In this document: positions 13,407-13,757 of the stretch, piece after piece
Numbering within the stretch: the stretch's first letter is position 1
Layout of the letters: each line of letters begins with the position of its first letter
Assembly (NCBI GenBank): GCA_035316885.1
Contig: DATHII010000331.1
Location: forward strand, 1-13,757
DNA length: 13,757 bases
From: DASRTE01 sp035316885
GTDB lineage: Bacteria; Actinomycetota; Actinomycetes; Jiangellales; Jiangellaceae
Direction: 5' to 3'
Program-made: the position numbers and the translations under genes
Notes under the pieces: generated by a model
Databases searched by the model: none
Told to the model about the DNA's origin: nothing
The model's input: the letters and a program-made list of their open reading frames with translations, nothing else

Positions 13407-13757
13407 ATGCCCGTGCGCCGCCGCCCGATCCTTCTGCTCGTCCTGCTCGCCCTGGCCCTGCTGCTGCCGAGCGCCGCAGCGGCCAGGCCCTTCCCCGACA
13501 CCATCGGCCTGCCCGACGGCTTCCAGCCGGAGGGGATCGCGAGCGGACGTGGCACCTCGCTGTTCGTCGGCTCCATCCCGACCGGGGCCATCTGGGCTGG
13601 CGATGCGCGCAGCGGCGACGGCGCGGTGCTGGTCCCGCCCCATGCGGGCCGCAACGCCATCGGCATCAAGGTCGACGGCCGCAACCGGATCTTCGTGGCC
13701 GGCGGCCCCACCGGCCAGGGCTATGTCTACGACGCCGGCACCGGCGGCGACCTCGCC
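13407..13757 (+). CDS. Secreted SMP-30/NHL-like beta-propeller protein, N-terminal part
   Basis: The frame opens at ATG 13407, with AAGGAG 4 nt upstream, and is cut by the right edge after 117 codons. It has a clear Sec signal peptide: MPVRRR, a Leu-rich core (ILLLVLLALALLLPSAAAA), and likely cleavage before RPFPDT. The mature start, DTIGLPDGFQPEGIASGRGT followed by SLFVGSIPTGAIWAGDARSG and IGIKVDGRNRIFVAGGPTGQ, matches the repeating blades of SMP-30/gluconolactonase-like propellers common in actinobacteria and often labelled 'superoxide dismutase' without support. The activity is unknown. It follows the HAD gene on the same strand after 175 bp, which contain a possible paralogue remnant. Confidence 0.8.
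   Translation, partial: MPVRRRPILLLVLLALALLLPSAAAARPFPDTIGLPDGFQPEGIASGRGTSLFVGSIPTGAIWAGDARSGDGAVLVPPHAGRNAIGIKVDGRNRIFVAGGPTGQGYVYDAGTGGDLA

Overview
The window is GC-rich (about 70 %) with densely packed genes, strong G/C third-position bias, GTG starts and likely leaderless promoters. This suggests a high-GC actinobacterium, probably a soil or uncultured lineage; that placement is inference. No RNA gene, insertion sequence, CRISPR array or replication origin is seen.

The main content (about 1-11 kb) is a coenzyme M (CoM) gene neighbourhood interleaved with genes of the nickel-pincer nucleotide (NPN, 'lactate racemase') system. In order: the 5' end of a GAF-domain regulator (minus, cut by the left edge); comA, phosphosulfolactate synthase, the first step of CoM synthesis; a MetE-like zinc methyltransferase-fold protein best read as epoxyalkane:CoM transferase (EaCoMT, xecA/etnE type); larB (minus) and larE (plus), two of the three NPN-cofactor synthesis genes; a 523-residue 2-oxopropyl-CoM reductase/carboxylase (KPCC, xecC, minus); a GAF/PucR-type transcriptional regulator; a roughly ten-helix membrane protein of unknown family; and a divergent LarA-family (DUF2088) protein 20 bp downstream of it.

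In the known bacterial epoxide pathway, EaCoMT opens an epoxide with CoM, stereospecific dehydrogenases oxidise the hydroxyalkyl-CoM, and KPCC cleaves and carboxylates the ketone to acetoacetate, releasing CoM. The window has the first and last of these enzymes and the entry enzyme of CoM synthesis. It has no short-chain dehydrogenase and no alkene monooxygenase. It does have an NPN-type enzyme whose usual substrate-carboxylate Arg, catalytic His and cofactor Lys are not at their expected places. My main hypothesis is that a nickel hydride-transfer enzyme works on CoM thioethers or a CoM precursor here, for example by interconverting R- and S-hydroxyalkyl-CoM. This is inference from context and motif changes.

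The right third (about 11-13.8 kb) looks unrelated: an MFS transporter (minus), a Cof-type HAD phosphatase, and the start of a secreted SMP-30/NHL-like beta-propeller protein cut by the right edge. A possible decayed paralogue fragment lies just before that last gene.
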